From [Clostridium] citroniae WAL-17108 (GTDB lineage Bacteria > Bacillota > Clostridia > Lachnospirales > Lachnospiraceae): a stretch of DNA of 64,000 nt. The stretch covers positions 38,787 through 102,786 of the forward strand of contig NZ_JH376434.1 in assembly GCF_000233455.1 (NCBI RefSeq). Reading direction: 5' to 3'. Positions 17,871 to 26,956 of the stretch are shown piece by piece (within the stretch, counting starts at the first letter, position 1; every line of letters begins with the position of its first letter). The notes under the pieces are model-generated. The model saw only the letters and a program-made list of their open reading frames with translations, did not search any database and was not told the DNA's origin. Position numbers and translations under genes: made by a program.

Positions 17871-18671
17871 GTGACAGGACAAAAGAAGGGCCGGTGGATT
17901 GGGCCGGGGCCTAATCCGGGAAACAGACGGTCCGCAGACTACCGGCGCTACCGGCTGTCTCCACGGGAGTGGCTGCTGTACGGTGCATGGGGACTGGCGG
18001 TTTGTGGATTGACAGCCTATACATTTTATCGAAGCATGACAATGTTTCTTATATTGCTTCCGGCAGGCCTGCTCTATCCTGTTTATAAAAAAATGGATCT
18101 GAAGCGGGAACGGACCCGGCAGCTGGGGCTTCAGTTTAAGGAAGCAATTTTGGTTCTGGCCTCATTTTTGGGAGCCGGATACTCCCTGGAAAACGGGCTG
18201 GCCATGAGTGTGACCGAACTGGAAGGGCTGTATGGGAAGGAAGGGATGATCACACGGGAGTTTACCATTCTCAGCGCAGGGGTCAGAATGAACAGACAGC
18301 CGGAACAGCTTCTTATGGAGTTTGGTTCCAGAAGCGGACTTGAGGACGTGGATAATTTTGCCCAGGTATTTGCAGCTGCCAGAAGGAACGGAGGGGAGCT
18401 GGTGGAAATCATTCATTACACGGCCGGGATTATCAGGGATAAGGTGCAGGTACAGGAGGAGATCCACACCATGACCGCATCCAGGGTATTTGAGCAGAAG
18501 ATCATGAACGGGATTCCTTTTTTGATCATTCTTTACATAGATTTTACCTCACCGGGTTTTTTCCGGGTGATGTATGAGACTGTTATGGGAAGATGCATCA
18601 TGACGGCCTGCCTGGCAGTATATGCAGGAGCTTTGGTCCTGGCGAAAAAGATATTGGAGATTGAGGTATAG
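17871..18671 (+). CDS. TadB-like type II secretion F-domain membrane protein
   Basis: The frame is open from 17712, inside the ATPase gene. GTG at 17871, just after the ATPase stop, is the more likely coupled start and gives about 266 residues. There are two N-terminal membrane helices (LLYGAWGLAVCGLTAYTF, MFLILLPAGLLYP), a T2SSF domain starting LQFKEAILVLASFLGAGYSL, and two C-terminal helices. It is the inner-membrane platform of the Tad machine, paired with the next gene. Confidence 0.82.
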   Translation: MTGQKKGRWIGPGPNPGNRRSADYRRYRLSPREWLLYGAWGLAVCGLTAYTFYRSMTMFLILLPAGLLYPVYKKMDLKRERTRQLGLQFKEAILVLASFLGAGYSLENGLAMSVTELEGLYGKEGMITREFTILSAGVRMNRQPEQLLMEFGSRSGLEDVDNFAQVFAAARRNGGELVEIIHYTAGIIRDKVQVQEEIHTMTASRVFEQKIMNGIPFLIILYIDFTSPGFFRVMYETVMGRCIMTACLAVYAGALVLAKKILEIEV

Positions 18672-18697
18672 AGAATAAAGACATAACAAATGGGGTG

Positions 18698-19987
18698 ATG
18701 GATCAGGTGGAGAACACCTTAATAAGGTTTGTGAGCCGGGGGGTGGGCAAATGGGGGAAATGGGACAAACGGAGGAAATGGAAAAGCCAATTCATGTGTG
18801 TGACCCTGGGGCTTGCTCTGGGAGTTGTGGCTCATCTTATGGCAGGGATGGAGCAGGACCTTGCCCAGGGATATATCCTTAAACGCAACTCTTATGGGCA
18901 GGGGGATACGCCATATCAGCTTCTGGTAAGGGGACTTGAAGCGGATGAGGTGGCGCTGGATCTCAACCTGTCGGAACGCACTTATACAAGGGAAGAAGCC
19001 CACAGGGTTTATGAAGCCATTATGGAGCAGCTTCCCGGGTATATACTGGCTGATAACGGTTCGCTGAAGGATGTAAGGAGCAACTTGGATCTGATCACAT
19101 CCCTGAATCAATACGGCGTCCGTCTCAGATGGGAGTCCGACAGTCCGGAGCTTGTTAATTCCTTTGGGGAAGTAAATAATGAGAGCCTGGATGATGAGGG
19201 GAACCAGGTATGCCTGAGAGTCCGCATGACAGAGGGGCGGTGGCCGGAAGAATACGCTGTATCCATAGAAGTAAAACCGCCTTTGCTCACAGAGCAGGAA
19301 CAGGTCCGCAAGGCCTTCTTAAATTTACTGTATGATGAGGATGAACGTCAAAATACCCGGGAGACAATGAAATTGCCGGATTCATTCCAGGGCAGGAGCC
19401 TGAGCTACAGCAGCAGGAAGGAATCCTCCTTTTTCTCTATGACAGGCCTGGGGGCAGCGGCAGCATGCATGTTCAGTTTAAAAGAGAAAAGGGATATCAA
19501 AAAAAAGGAAGAAGTAAGGAAGCAGCAGATGACGCTGGACTATCCGGAAATCCTGTCCCGTCTCATCATATTTCTGGGTGCCGGAATGAGTATAAGGACG
19601 GCATGGGATAAGATCGCATTCGAGTATCAGGACATGGTTGCATCGGGAAGAAGAACGCCGAGGCATGTATACAGGGAAATGTATGAGACCAGCTGCCAGA
19701 TCAGGAGCGGTGTATCTGAGGGGAAGGCGTTTGTGGAATTTGGCAGACGGTGCGGCCTGCAGTCCTATATTAAGCTCAGCGGACTTTTGGAGCAGAACAG
19801 GAAGAATGGTTCAAAGAACCTGAGGGATACATTAAAGCTGGAGATGGCAGAGGCATTTGAGCAGAGAAAACACCAGGCAAGAAGACTGGGGGAGGAGGCC
19901 GGAACCAGGCTGTTGCTGCCGCTGTTCATGCTGTTATCTGTTGTAATGATCATGATCGCGGTGCCCGCATTAATGGAATTTGGGTAG
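18698..19987 (+). CDS. TadC-like platform protein with a large extra domain
   Basis: The C-terminal part (from about residue 270) is a T2SSF domain (DYPEILSRLIIFLGAGMSIRTAWDK) ending in hydrophobic LLLPLFMLLSVVMIMIAVPAL. Helices at about 33-51 and 244-262 bracket a roughly 190-residue soluble segment, predicted outside the membrane, that ordinary TadC proteins lack. GTG at 18695 is directly before the ATG. It probably pairs with the TadB-like protein encoded upstream. Confidence 0.78.
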   Translation: MDQVENTLIRFVSRGVGKWGKWDKRRKWKSQFMCVTLGLALGVVAHLMAGMEQDLAQGYILKRNSYGQGDTPYQLLVRGLEADEVALDLNLSERTYTREEAHRVYEAIMEQLPGYILADNGSLKDVRSNLDLITSLNQYGVRLRWESDSPELVNSFGEVNNESLDDEGNQVCLRVRMTEGRWPEEYAVSIEVKPPLLTEQEQVRKAFLNLLYDEDERQNTRETMKLPDSFQGRSLSYSSRKESSFFSMTGLGAAAACMFSLKEKRDIKKKEEVRKQQMTLDYPEILSRLIIFLGAGMSIRTAWDKIAFEYQDMVASGRRTPRHVYREMYETSCQIRSGVSEGKAFVEFGRRCGLQSYIKLSGLLEQNRKNGSKNLRDTLKLEMAEAFEQRKHQARRLGEEAGTRLLLPLFMLLSVVMIMIAVPALMEFG

Positions 19988-20034
19988 GGCATATGGGGAA
20001 TGAGAACAGTTCATAGGAGGAGAGAGGTGAGTGT

Positions 20035-20214
20035 ATGGAACTTAGAGAGCAGCTGAGGGCATTTTTCAGGGAAGAGCAGGGAGTTGGAGTGATCGAGCTG
20101 GTGCTTGTACTGGTGGTGCTCATCGGTCTTGTGATCATTTTTAAGAAACAGATCATAACGCTTTTGGAAAATATTTTTAAGGAGGTCAACAGCCAGTCGA
20201 AAGAGGTGTATTAA
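20035..20214 (+). CDS. Flp-type major pilin
   Basis: This 59-residue ORF carries a textbook prepilin signal. A charged leader ends in EEQG, then VGVIE follows with Gly at -1 and Glu at +5, and a hydrophobic helix (LVLVLVVLIGLVIIF) comes next. AGGAGG lies at 20015-20020. It would be processed by one of the two prepilin peptidases and polymerised by the Tad machine. Its TAA overlaps the ATG of the next gene (TAATG), showing translational coupling. Position and size match flp in other Tad loci. Confidence 0.88.
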   Translation: MELREQLRAFFREEQGVGVIELVLVLVVLIGLVIIFKKQIITLLENIFKEVNSQSKEVY

Positions 20215-22238
20215 TGGGGGAGAAGGGTGAGATCACCGTATTTCTCGCCATGATCCTGGTAAGTGTCTGCGCCCTGCTGTGCGGGATGGCGGAATCCGTC
20301 CGGACAGCAGGGGCCAGATGCTATCTCAGGATGGCGGTGGATTCGTCCATGGATTCCCTTATGGCTCAGTACCACAGGGAATTGTGGAAGCAATACAGGA
20401 TCCTGGGGTTAGAGTATGACAGTCCCCAGACCCTGGAATGGGAGCTGGGGGAATTTCTTACCCCTTATATGAACGCACAGAACTGGTATCCCATGAAGAT
20501 ATCCTGCACGGAGGCAAAGGATATCATTGCCCTTACAGAGGGAGAGGGACGGTATCTGGAACAGGAAATCCTGGACTATATGAAATATGGCCTGCTGGAT
20601 ACGGATTGGGATGAGCTGGATGAATCAGGGGCGGATGCACTCTTTAAGACATGGAAAGAGGGAGGAAGTGTAAGCCGGGTATCCGGCCTCTATACAGCCC
20701 ATTCCAAAGAAGCGGTCCAGCTGGAGAAGGCTCTGGAAAAGATAGATGACGGACTGAAATCCCAGAGTGAATGCTGGTCCCGGGCCGGACAAGCGTTGGA
20801 ATGGCTGGATGGTTCCGGATTTATTTCCCAGGCGGAGCGCATGTGCAGGGAGCTGGAAAAGCTGCCCGCACTGGTGGGAGTTTATGAAAAAAAGGCGGAT
20901 CAGCTGGCTGAACGCTTGGGGGAAAGCCGCAAACAGTTTGAGAATGAGAGACAGGAATTAAGTTCCGGGGTTCAGGCTGCATTTGAGGATGAGATCGCTC
21001 AGTATGAATCCTACGTATCCCATGACGGGCAGCGCCGCCGGGAGGTGGTGCGTCTCAGGGAATACGGACCTGACCGGATCCAGTGGATCAGAGGAGCCAT
21101 TTCCATGGCCGGGGATGTGATGGACTATATAGACAGCTGGGAGCCGGAGGATGAAGATGACGAACTGGATGAGGCGGCGCTGTGGCGGCCTGTGGCGGCT
21201 CATTGGAGCGGATACGCCATGCTTTCCCTGGGAATTGAGTTTGGAGTTAAGGATAAAGAAAAGGAGGATTTCCTGGAGCAGGTGGGGAGACTGGTATCAG
21301 GAGGGATCCTGGAGCTGGTCCTGCCGGAAGGGACGGTGGTTTCAGGCAGGAAGCTTTCGCTGGACACAGTGCCCTCAGCATCAGTAATGAGGGAAGATGA
21401 AGCCGGCAGGGAGGGACTTTTGATCGGGGCAGAAAACCTGCTGCAGCGCCTTCTGGTAGGTGAATATGATATACGGTTTTTCAAGGGCTTTCAAAAGGAA
21501 ATGCAGGACCAGGGATTTTATGAACTGGAATATATTGTCCATGGGGCAGACGGGGACAGGGAGAACCTGGCCGGAGTTATCTCGCGTCTGGTGGCATTAA
21601 GGGAAGGCATGAACCTGATCCACATTTTCTCCGATCCCGGTAAGCGCCAGGAAGCGCGTAGTCTGGCGCTGGCTATTGTGGGAGGAAGCGGTGTGCTTCC
21701 CCTTGTCTCGCTGACTGCATTTTTAATCATGTCCGTATGGGCGTTGGGGGAAGCTCTCATGGATGTGAGATGCCTGTTAGACGGCGGAAAAGTACCTGTG
21801 TTAAAAACCAGGGAGGACTGGAGACTGAGCTTGGATGAGCTGCTTTCCATAGGTAAGAACAGAGGTCTGGGAGATATGGGATCATGGGATGGAAAAACAG
21901 GAGGACTGAGTTATAAGGGATATATGCGTATTCTTATATTCGGCAGTTACAAAGCGGATCTGGTGTACCGCATGATGGATGTCATGGAGATTAATATAGG
22001 AAAGAAGCAGAGCGGGTTTTCCATGGAGCGCTGTGCATGTAATGTGGAAATGAAAGCCACGGTCAGTGGAAAACATGTATTTTTTTCAGCAGGGTTGTGG
22101 AAAAGCCAAATGGGGGACAGGGGACCCGGGTATGAAACGCGTATAGGCGTATCAGACAGCTATCTGAACGATCCAAAATCCGGAAAGGAGGCCTATGATG
22201 ATGCCCTTTTTTCAAGCAGCCTTTTATTCAGCGCATAA
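20214..22238 (+). CDS. TadG/DUF5702-like pilus-assembly protein
   Basis: The 674-residue protein begins KGEITVFLAMILVSVCALLCGMAESVR, the short N-terminal membrane anchor of the DUF5702 group found in Firmicute Tad loci. A long, mostly helical, charged extracytoplasmic region follows (EKALEKIDDGLKSQSE...). A second hydrophobic stretch lies near 495-520 (LPLVSLTAFLIMSVWALGEAL). Unlike the neighbouring pseudopilins it lacks Glu at +5. It may act as a minor pilin or assembly factor; the function is inferred from position. Confidence 0.65.
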   Translation: MGEKGEITVFLAMILVSVCALLCGMAESVRTAGARCYLRMAVDSSMDSLMAQYHRELWKQYRILGLEYDSPQTLEWELGEFLTPYMNAQNWYPMKISCTEAKDIIALTEGEGRYLEQEILDYMKYGLLDTDWDELDESGADALFKTWKEGGSVSRVSGLYTAHSKEAVQLEKALEKIDDGLKSQSECWSRAGQALEWLDGSGFISQAERMCRELEKLPALVGVYEKKADQLAERLGESRKQFENERQELSSGVQAAFEDEIAQYESYVSHDGQRRREVVRLREYGPDRIQWIRGAISMAGDVMDYIDSWEPEDEDDELDEAALWRPVAAHWSGYAMLSLGIEFGVKDKEKEDFLEQVGRLVSGGILELVLPEGTVVSGRKLSLDTVPSASVMREDEAGREGLLIGAENLLQRLLVGEYDIRFFKGFQKEMQDQGFYELEYIVHGADGDRENLAGVISRLVALREGMNLIHIFSDPGKRQEARSLALAIVGGSGVLPLVSLTAFLIMSVWALGEALMDVRCLLDGGKVPVLKTREDWRLSLDELLSIGKNRGLGDMGSWDGKTGGLSYKGYMRILIFGSYKADLVYRMMDVMEINIGKKQSGFSMERCACNVEMKATVSGKHVFFSAGLWKSQMGDRGPGYETRIGVSDSYLNDPKSGKEAYDDALFSSSLLFSA

Positions 22239-23148
22239 TTCCTTTAAGAAACAAACAGAATTCGCACCTCTCCAAGTACGAAACAATAGAAGAATCCTTG
22301 TATATGAAGCTCTATGCTGTGAAAAAAGGGCATTATCATGGGCCTCCGGTTTTGAGGCCGGAAGTCTTACCCTGGAAGCGGCCATGTGCCTTCCCCTGTT
22401 TTTGTTCGTGTGTATCTGCATGATGATGCCTATGAAAATGATAAACCGGCAAAGGCAGATACAGGCCGTGGTGGAATCCGTGGGGGAGGAACTGAGCCAG
22501 TATGCGTATGTGGAGTACTGCCTTTTATCAGGGGATGAGGATCAGGTGGATACAGAACGGACGGATGGGGAGGAAGTGACCGCCCTTCTGGCATCCGGGT
22601 ATGCGGCTATGAAAATCCTGGGACAGATCGACAGAAATTGGGTGGAATCAGTATCATTTGATGGGACCGATATTGGGACAGATGATATGGTGCACATTAT
22701 GATGAAGTACAGGATGAAGCTTCCTTTTTCCGTATTGGGTCTGGACAGCGTTCCGGTGCAGCATGTGTGCAGCCGCAGGATGTGGAATGGAGCGGACGGA
22801 GGACGAAACAAAGATGGGGGAATGTCCGGCGGACAAGAGGATGAAACGGTTTATATTGGCAAAAACTCTACCCGCTTTCACAGGAGGAGGACATGCCATT
22901 ATCTTTATAATGATCTTAAGGCAGTGGCGGCCGGTGAGGTGGACTCCCTGCGCAACCAGTCGGGGGCAAGGTATGCACCGTGTAAGACATGTAAAACAGG
23001 ATCGGAGGGGGGGATGGTATATGTCATGCCCTATGGAACCAGTTACCATTTATCAAAGACATGCGCTTCCATTATAGCATATGTTCAGGCGGTTCCCCTT
23101 TCACAGGCGGAGCATCTGGGGGCGTGTTCATATTGCGGAGGAGAATAG
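22195..23148 (+). CDS. TadE-like pseudopilin with duplicated His/Cys C-terminal motif
   Basis: The start overlaps the upstream gene by 44 nt and is preceded by AAAGGAGG. A prepilin-type segment is at about 53-75 (EAG then SLTLEAAMCLPLFLFVC: Gly -1, Glu +5), after an unusually long leader. The C-terminus has two similar units, each H-x4-C ... C-x2-C (FHRRRTC...PCKTC and YHLSKTC...ACSYC), likely metal sites. Such units resemble small Ada-like or thermonuclease-linked domains. It is probably a minor pilin that exposes a metal-binding tip. Confidence 0.7.
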   Translation: MMMPFFQAAFYSAHNSFKKQTEFAPLQVRNNRRILVYEALCCEKRALSWASGFEAGSLTLEAAMCLPLFLFVCICMMMPMKMINRQRQIQAVVESVGEELSQYAYVEYCLLSGDEDQVDTERTDGEEVTALLASGYAAMKILGQIDRNWVESVSFDGTDIGTDDMVHIMMKYRMKLPFSVLGLDSVPVQHVCSRRMWNGADGGRNKDGGMSGGQEDETVYIGKNSTRFHRRRTCHYLYNDLKAVAAGEVDSLRNQSGARYAPCKTCKTGSEGGMVYVMPYGTSYHLSKTCASIIAYVQAVPLSQAEHLGACSYCGGE

Positions 23149-23150
23149 AT

Positions 23151-23675
23151 ATGGATGGAATATCAAATGGGATGAGGGCAGTTGAGATCATGCTCAGAAG
23201 CGGCTTCTTTATGGTTTTGGCAGTTACGGCTTTTCAGGACTGCAGAGAGCGCAGGATACGGGTCAGCGTGTTTGTTATATTTGGAACAGCGGGCATTGTA
23301 CTGAGGGGAGTGGAGCTGTTCCTGGAAATTAATGCCCTTTCCGGGGATTGGGAGTCAGTGGATCTATGGGGATTTGCAGCAAGGCGCATCTTGGACGTAG
23401 GAGCGGCAATGGCAGTGGGAGGGGGGATGCTTCTCTTGTCAGCAATGACCCGGGGAGCTATTGGGAGAGGTGATGGATTGTTTTTTTCCGTATCAGGGCT
23501 ATATCTGGGATTTTTCAGAAATTTTATTCTTTTGATGGGAGGATTAACATGCTGCTTTTTGGTATGCGGTATATTGGTCATAAAGGGAGTTTGTGCAGGG
23601 CAGAATGTCCGCAGACGCTCCGTTCCCTTTTTGCCGTTTTTGGTTCCTGGCGGAATCGGGGTGATGTTTCTATGA
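23151..23675 (+). CDS. Second A24-type prepilin peptidase-like membrane protein
   Basis: The start is at MDGISNGM (23151), 2 nt after the previous stop; the frame extends upstream without support. The 174-residue protein keeps both A24 elements: an Asp after the first helix (FQDCRERRI) and the GxGD motif (AIGRGDGLFFSVSGLYLGFF), with several membrane helices. Together with the first gene of the locus this makes two A24 peptidases in one Tad operon. Confidence 0.72.
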   Translation: MDGISNGMRAVEIMLRSGFFMVLAVTAFQDCRERRIRVSVFVIFGTAGIVLRGVELFLEINALSGDWESVDLWGFAARRILDVGAAMAVGGGMLLLSAMTRGAIGRGDGLFFSVSGLYLGFFRNFILLMGGLTCCFLVCGILVIKGVCAGQNVRRRSVPFLPFLVPGGIGVMFL

Positions 23676-24070
23676 ACCGGCTGGGGGAATGGGTTGAGGG
23701 AAGTTTTACAGTGGAAGCAGCATGTATTATGGCCATGGTGCTTCTTTCCTTATCCGTTATGATCCGGCAGGCCGGGTATATGCGGGATGAGACCGTGGGT
23801 ATGATAAGCCTCCATGAAGCGGTAGAAAAGGGGCGGCATGAAAAAGGATTGGATTTGGATGGGGCGGCATCCGCGGCGGAGGGGTATATGGGGAACCCGA
23901 TGACATTTTTAGAATATAAGATTGGGCTGAGCCAGCGGGGAATACGGGTGTCGGGCAAAGGACAGGGCGGGCGCTGGAGTTATGAAATCCAGGGAAAGAG
24001 GTTCAGGCCGGAGATGTTTTTGCGAAAGATCACCTTGATCGAGGGTCTGGGGGAAGAGGATGGAAATTAG
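23672..24070 (+). CDS. Short TadE-like pseudopilin
   Basis: The start at MNRLGEW overlaps the previous stop (ATGA). The 132-residue protein has a prepilin-type segment, WVEG then SFTVEAACIMAMVLLSLSVMI (Gly -1, Glu +5), and a small soluble C-terminus. It is probably a minor pilin matured by one of the two A24 peptidases. Its end overlaps the next gene by 11 nt. Confidence 0.75.
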   Translation: MNRLGEWVEGSFTVEAACIMAMVLLSLSVMIRQAGYMRDETVGMISLHEAVEKGRHEKGLDLDGAASAAEGYMGNPMTFLEYKIGLSQRGIRVSGKGQGGRWSYEIQGKRFRPEMFLRKITLIEGLGEEDGN

Positions 24071-25682
24071 CTACAGGCGTGAGATAAAGTACAATTATCT
24101 GGTGGTCACTCCCGATATGGGAGCAGAGGCTGGATATGAGGCAAAAATGCTGGCAGGCAATGAAATCCGGGGGCTGATGCATATGCATATCAGGTATCAG
24201 GATGGAACCCCCCTCTACTATTATGATATTACTTCCAGGCAGCCCCTGAGCCGTTTGCTGGAAACCCGTTCCATCACCAGAGATGAGATATGCCAGATTG
24301 TGATACAGCTGCATGTAACCCTGATGAGGATGGAGGAATATCTGCTGAGTGACGGGGGGATTTTGTTAAATCAGGATCTGATCTACGTGGAACCGGAACT
24401 TTTTGGCATCAGCCTGTGCCTGGTTCCGGGACACAGGGGAGATTTTCCGGAACAGTTAAGCCGTTTTTTACAGTATATTCTCAAATGTGTGAACCACAAA
24501 GACCGCGAATGTGTGGTTCTCGCCTACGGCATGTATCAGGAGAGCCTGAAGGACAACTACGGCATAGAGGACATATTAAAATTTATTTCCCTGGACGGAG
24601 AAAATAGGGATGGAACATCCTCTCAGGAACTGTCCGGGCAAGGTCAGAGGCAGCCAGAAGGCGGGAACGGATGGGGAAATCAGACAGACTGGGTAAAACA
24701 GGAGCGAAAAGGGGAGAAGAACAGCAGGGAGGGGACAGTAGATTTTGGGACAGCAGATTTTGGGACGCCAGACATTGGAATGTCAGATTCTGAATGGTCG
24801 GCAGGTTTTGGAAGAGCATCAGGCTTTGGAGGAGCATTGGGTTTTGGAAAGAAGGCAGGGGCAGGATGGGAAGAAAGCCCAGGACAGAAGGAGTGTAATA
24901 GAGGATATGAACGGGATAATAGAAAGAAAATTCCAATTGCGAAGCAGGTTATCATTTGGATGTCTGTTGTTGTCCTGATTCCGGCTGCCCTGTGGCTGCT
25001 CAGGGGACCAAATGCAGTAAGGGAGCTTCGTTTTATCCTTATCTGTGGGGACGGGGGGCTCCTGTTTGCAATTGCGGCAATGGATTTGGCGTTCTGGCTG
25101 GTTGGGGGGAGGAAAAAGGGACGGAACGAACAAATGAGGGAGATACAGCCGGTTCAGGAGGCGGTAAAGCCAAGGAGGCAGAAAGACGAGGCTGATGAAG
25201 GGATGTGGAGGATCCTATATGAGGATGAATCAGATCCCTTATCCGGGACAGACCAGAGGACAAGTGGGGAGGATGAAACCATGAATGCCTGCAGTGGAAA
25301 GCAGCCCGTGGAATATTCCAATACTTTCCCTGGTCATGACAATGAGGAAACCATGCGCACAACTCTTCTCACAGGCCGCAGGACGGAGGACGAATTGCGG
25401 CGATTGACTTCCATAGAAGGCGAAGAGGATGAAATAGTCATCTCATATTACCCCTTTGTCATAGGCAAAAATAAAAATCTGGCGGATTATGTCCTTCAAA
25501 AGGATACGGTCAGCCGTTTTCACCTGAGAATCGATAAGGATGGAGGGACATATACGGTCACGGACCTTAATTCCACCAATGGGACCAGGGTCAGAGGAAA
25601 ACTTTTAGATGCCAATGAGACTGCCGTGATCGAGGTTGGAGATGAGATCATTATTGCTGATATAGGATATATATTTACCTGA
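24060..25682 (+). CDS. DUF6382-FHA domain membrane protein
   Basis: The N-terminal about 185 residues match the DUF6382 type found next to Firmicute Tad loci. A low-complexity Gly/Phe linker (about 225-275) and two membrane helices (about 300-345) follow. The C-terminus is an FHA phosphothreonine-binding domain: FVIGKNKNLADYVL, VSRFHLRID and DLNSTNGTRVRG. It overlaps the previous gene by 11 nt, so it belongs to the operon and may link Ser/Thr phosphorylation to pilus assembly. No kinase is encoded nearby. Confidence 0.82.
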   Translation: MEISYRREIKYNYLVVTPDMGAEAGYEAKMLAGNEIRGLMHMHIRYQDGTPLYYYDITSRQPLSRLLETRSITRDEICQIVIQLHVTLMRMEEYLLSDGGILLNQDLIYVEPELFGISLCLVPGHRGDFPEQLSRFLQYILKCVNHKDRECVVLAYGMYQESLKDNYGIEDILKFISLDGENRDGTSSQELSGQGQRQPEGGNGWGNQTDWVKQERKGEKNSREGTVDFGTADFGTPDIGMSDSEWSAGFGRASGFGGALGFGKKAGAGWEESPGQKECNRGYERDNRKKIPIAKQVIIWMSVVVLIPAALWLLRGPNAVRELRFILICGDGGLLFAIAAMDLAFWLVGGRKKGRNEQMREIQPVQEAVKPRRQKDEADEGMWRILYEDESDPLSGTDQRTSGEDETMNACSGKQPVEYSNTFPGHDNEETMRTTLLTGRRTEDELRRLTSIEGEEDEIVISYYPFVIGKNKNLADYVLQKDTVSRFHLRIDKDGGTYTVTDLNSTNGTRVRGKLLDANETAVIEVGDEIIIADIGYIFT

Positions 25683-25863
25683 ATAATCAATTTTATATAC
25701 AATTCCAATAATTATGATGGAAAATAATGGTAATATTAGCTGCAGATCATAGAAAAAACGTATGGAGGGGGATTATAAATCTAATTAATATGCAATGTAC
25801 CCACTTAACAAGACAATGAAAGTATGTTAAGATAAGATATCATTGATGATGTGAGGAAAACCG

Positions 25864-26484
25864 ATGGGTGCATACAGGGAAAGGGATAAGGCATATGTTA
25901 ATATTGCATTAATTGCAGTTAATGTAATGGTCTTTCTTTTGTTTGAATTAATCGGTGACACGGAAGACACTATGTTCATGATGAAGCACGGAGCTGTTTA
26001 TGAACCTCTGGTTGTCATGCGTGGAGAGTATTACAGGCTACTTACTTCCATGTTCCTGCATTTTGGGGCCAGCCATCTGATGAACAATATGCTGGTCCTA
26101 TTTGTGTTGGGAGAGAGAATGGAGCAGGTCCTTGGTCATGTGAAATATTTCTTTTTTTACATGGCCAGCGGCATTTTCGCAAATATCATTTCCATAGTTG
26201 TTCATATGGAAAAAGGATACGCGGCAGTGTCGGCCGGGGCTTCCGGCGCGATTTTCGGGGTGGTAGGCGGCCTGGTCTATGTGGTTGCAGTTAATCATGG
26301 ACAGCTGGATGGACTTACTAACAGACAGCTGGGCTTTATGATCCTTCTAACCCTGTACCACGGCTTTACGGCCACGGGTATAGATAACTGGGCACACATA
26401 GGAGGGCTGATTTCCGGCTTCATCTTAAGTATTCTTTTGTATCGGAGGCCTCGTGCTGCCAGGGGCTTTTATATGGAAGAATAG
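25864..26484 (+). CDS. Rhomboid-family intramembrane serine protease
   Basis: The 206-residue six-helix protein has catalytic Ser127 in AGASGAIFG and His178 in NWAHIGGLISGF. The early HFGASHLMNNMLVLFVLG segment supplies the conserved His and Asn of the oxyanion region. Rhomboids cut membrane proteins within or near their helices. The substrate is unknown. The 181 nt upstream hold no recognisable terminator or gene. Confidence 0.92.
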   Translation: MGAYRERDKAYVNIALIAVNVMVFLLFELIGDTEDTMFMMKHGAVYEPLVVMRGEYYRLLTSMFLHFGASHLMNNMLVLFVLGERMEQVLGHVKYFFFYMASGIFANIISIVVHMEKGYAAVSAGASGAIFGVVGGLVYVVAVNHGQLDGLTNRQLGFMILLTLYHGFTATGIDNWAHIGGLISGFILSILLYRRPRAARGFYMEE

Positions 26485-26526
26485 AAACAAAGCTGTGCGG
26501 ATCACAGCAGAAGGAGGACTTTCAAT

Positions 26527-26943
26527 ATGACAGATGACAATTGTATTTTTTGTAAAATAGCAAACGGGGTAATTCCATCAACTACCCTGTACGAGGATGA
26601 GCAGTTTCGGGTGATCCTGGACCTGGGTCCGGCTTCCAAAGGACATGCACTCATTCTGCCGAAACAGCATTTTGCAGATGTATGTACCCTGGATGAAGAA
26701 ACTGCTTCAAAGATACTTCCGTTGGGTGCTAAGATTGGCGCTGCAATGAAGAAGTCCCTTGGTTGTACCGGATTTAATCTGGTTCAGAACAATGGAGATT
26801 CGGCCGGACAGACTGTATTTCATTTCCATATGCATGTGATTCCCAGGTACGAGAATGGCCCATCGATCGTAAGCTGGACACCCGGCAATGCAACACCGGA
26901 AGAACTGGTTCAGACTGCGGAACAAATTAAGAGCGGGCTGTAA
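26527..26943 (+). CDS. HIT-family nucleotide hydrolase/transferase
   Basis: The 138-residue protein starts with the zinc-type CIFCKIANG motif and ends with the histidine triad H99-x-H101-x-H103 (FHFHMHVIPRY). HIT proteins cleave AMP-lysine, AMP-alkyl or dinucleoside polyphosphate bonds. It lies 14 nt upstream of the sigma factor gene and may be co-transcribed. Confidence 0.93.
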   Translation: MTDDNCIFCKIANGVIPSTTLYEDEQFRVILDLGPASKGHALILPKQHFADVCTLDEETASKILPLGAKIGAAMKKSLGCTGFNLVQNNGDSAGQTVFHFHMHVIPRYENGPSIVSWTPGNATPEELVQTAEQIKSGL

Positions 26944-26956
26944 AGATTAATAGAGT

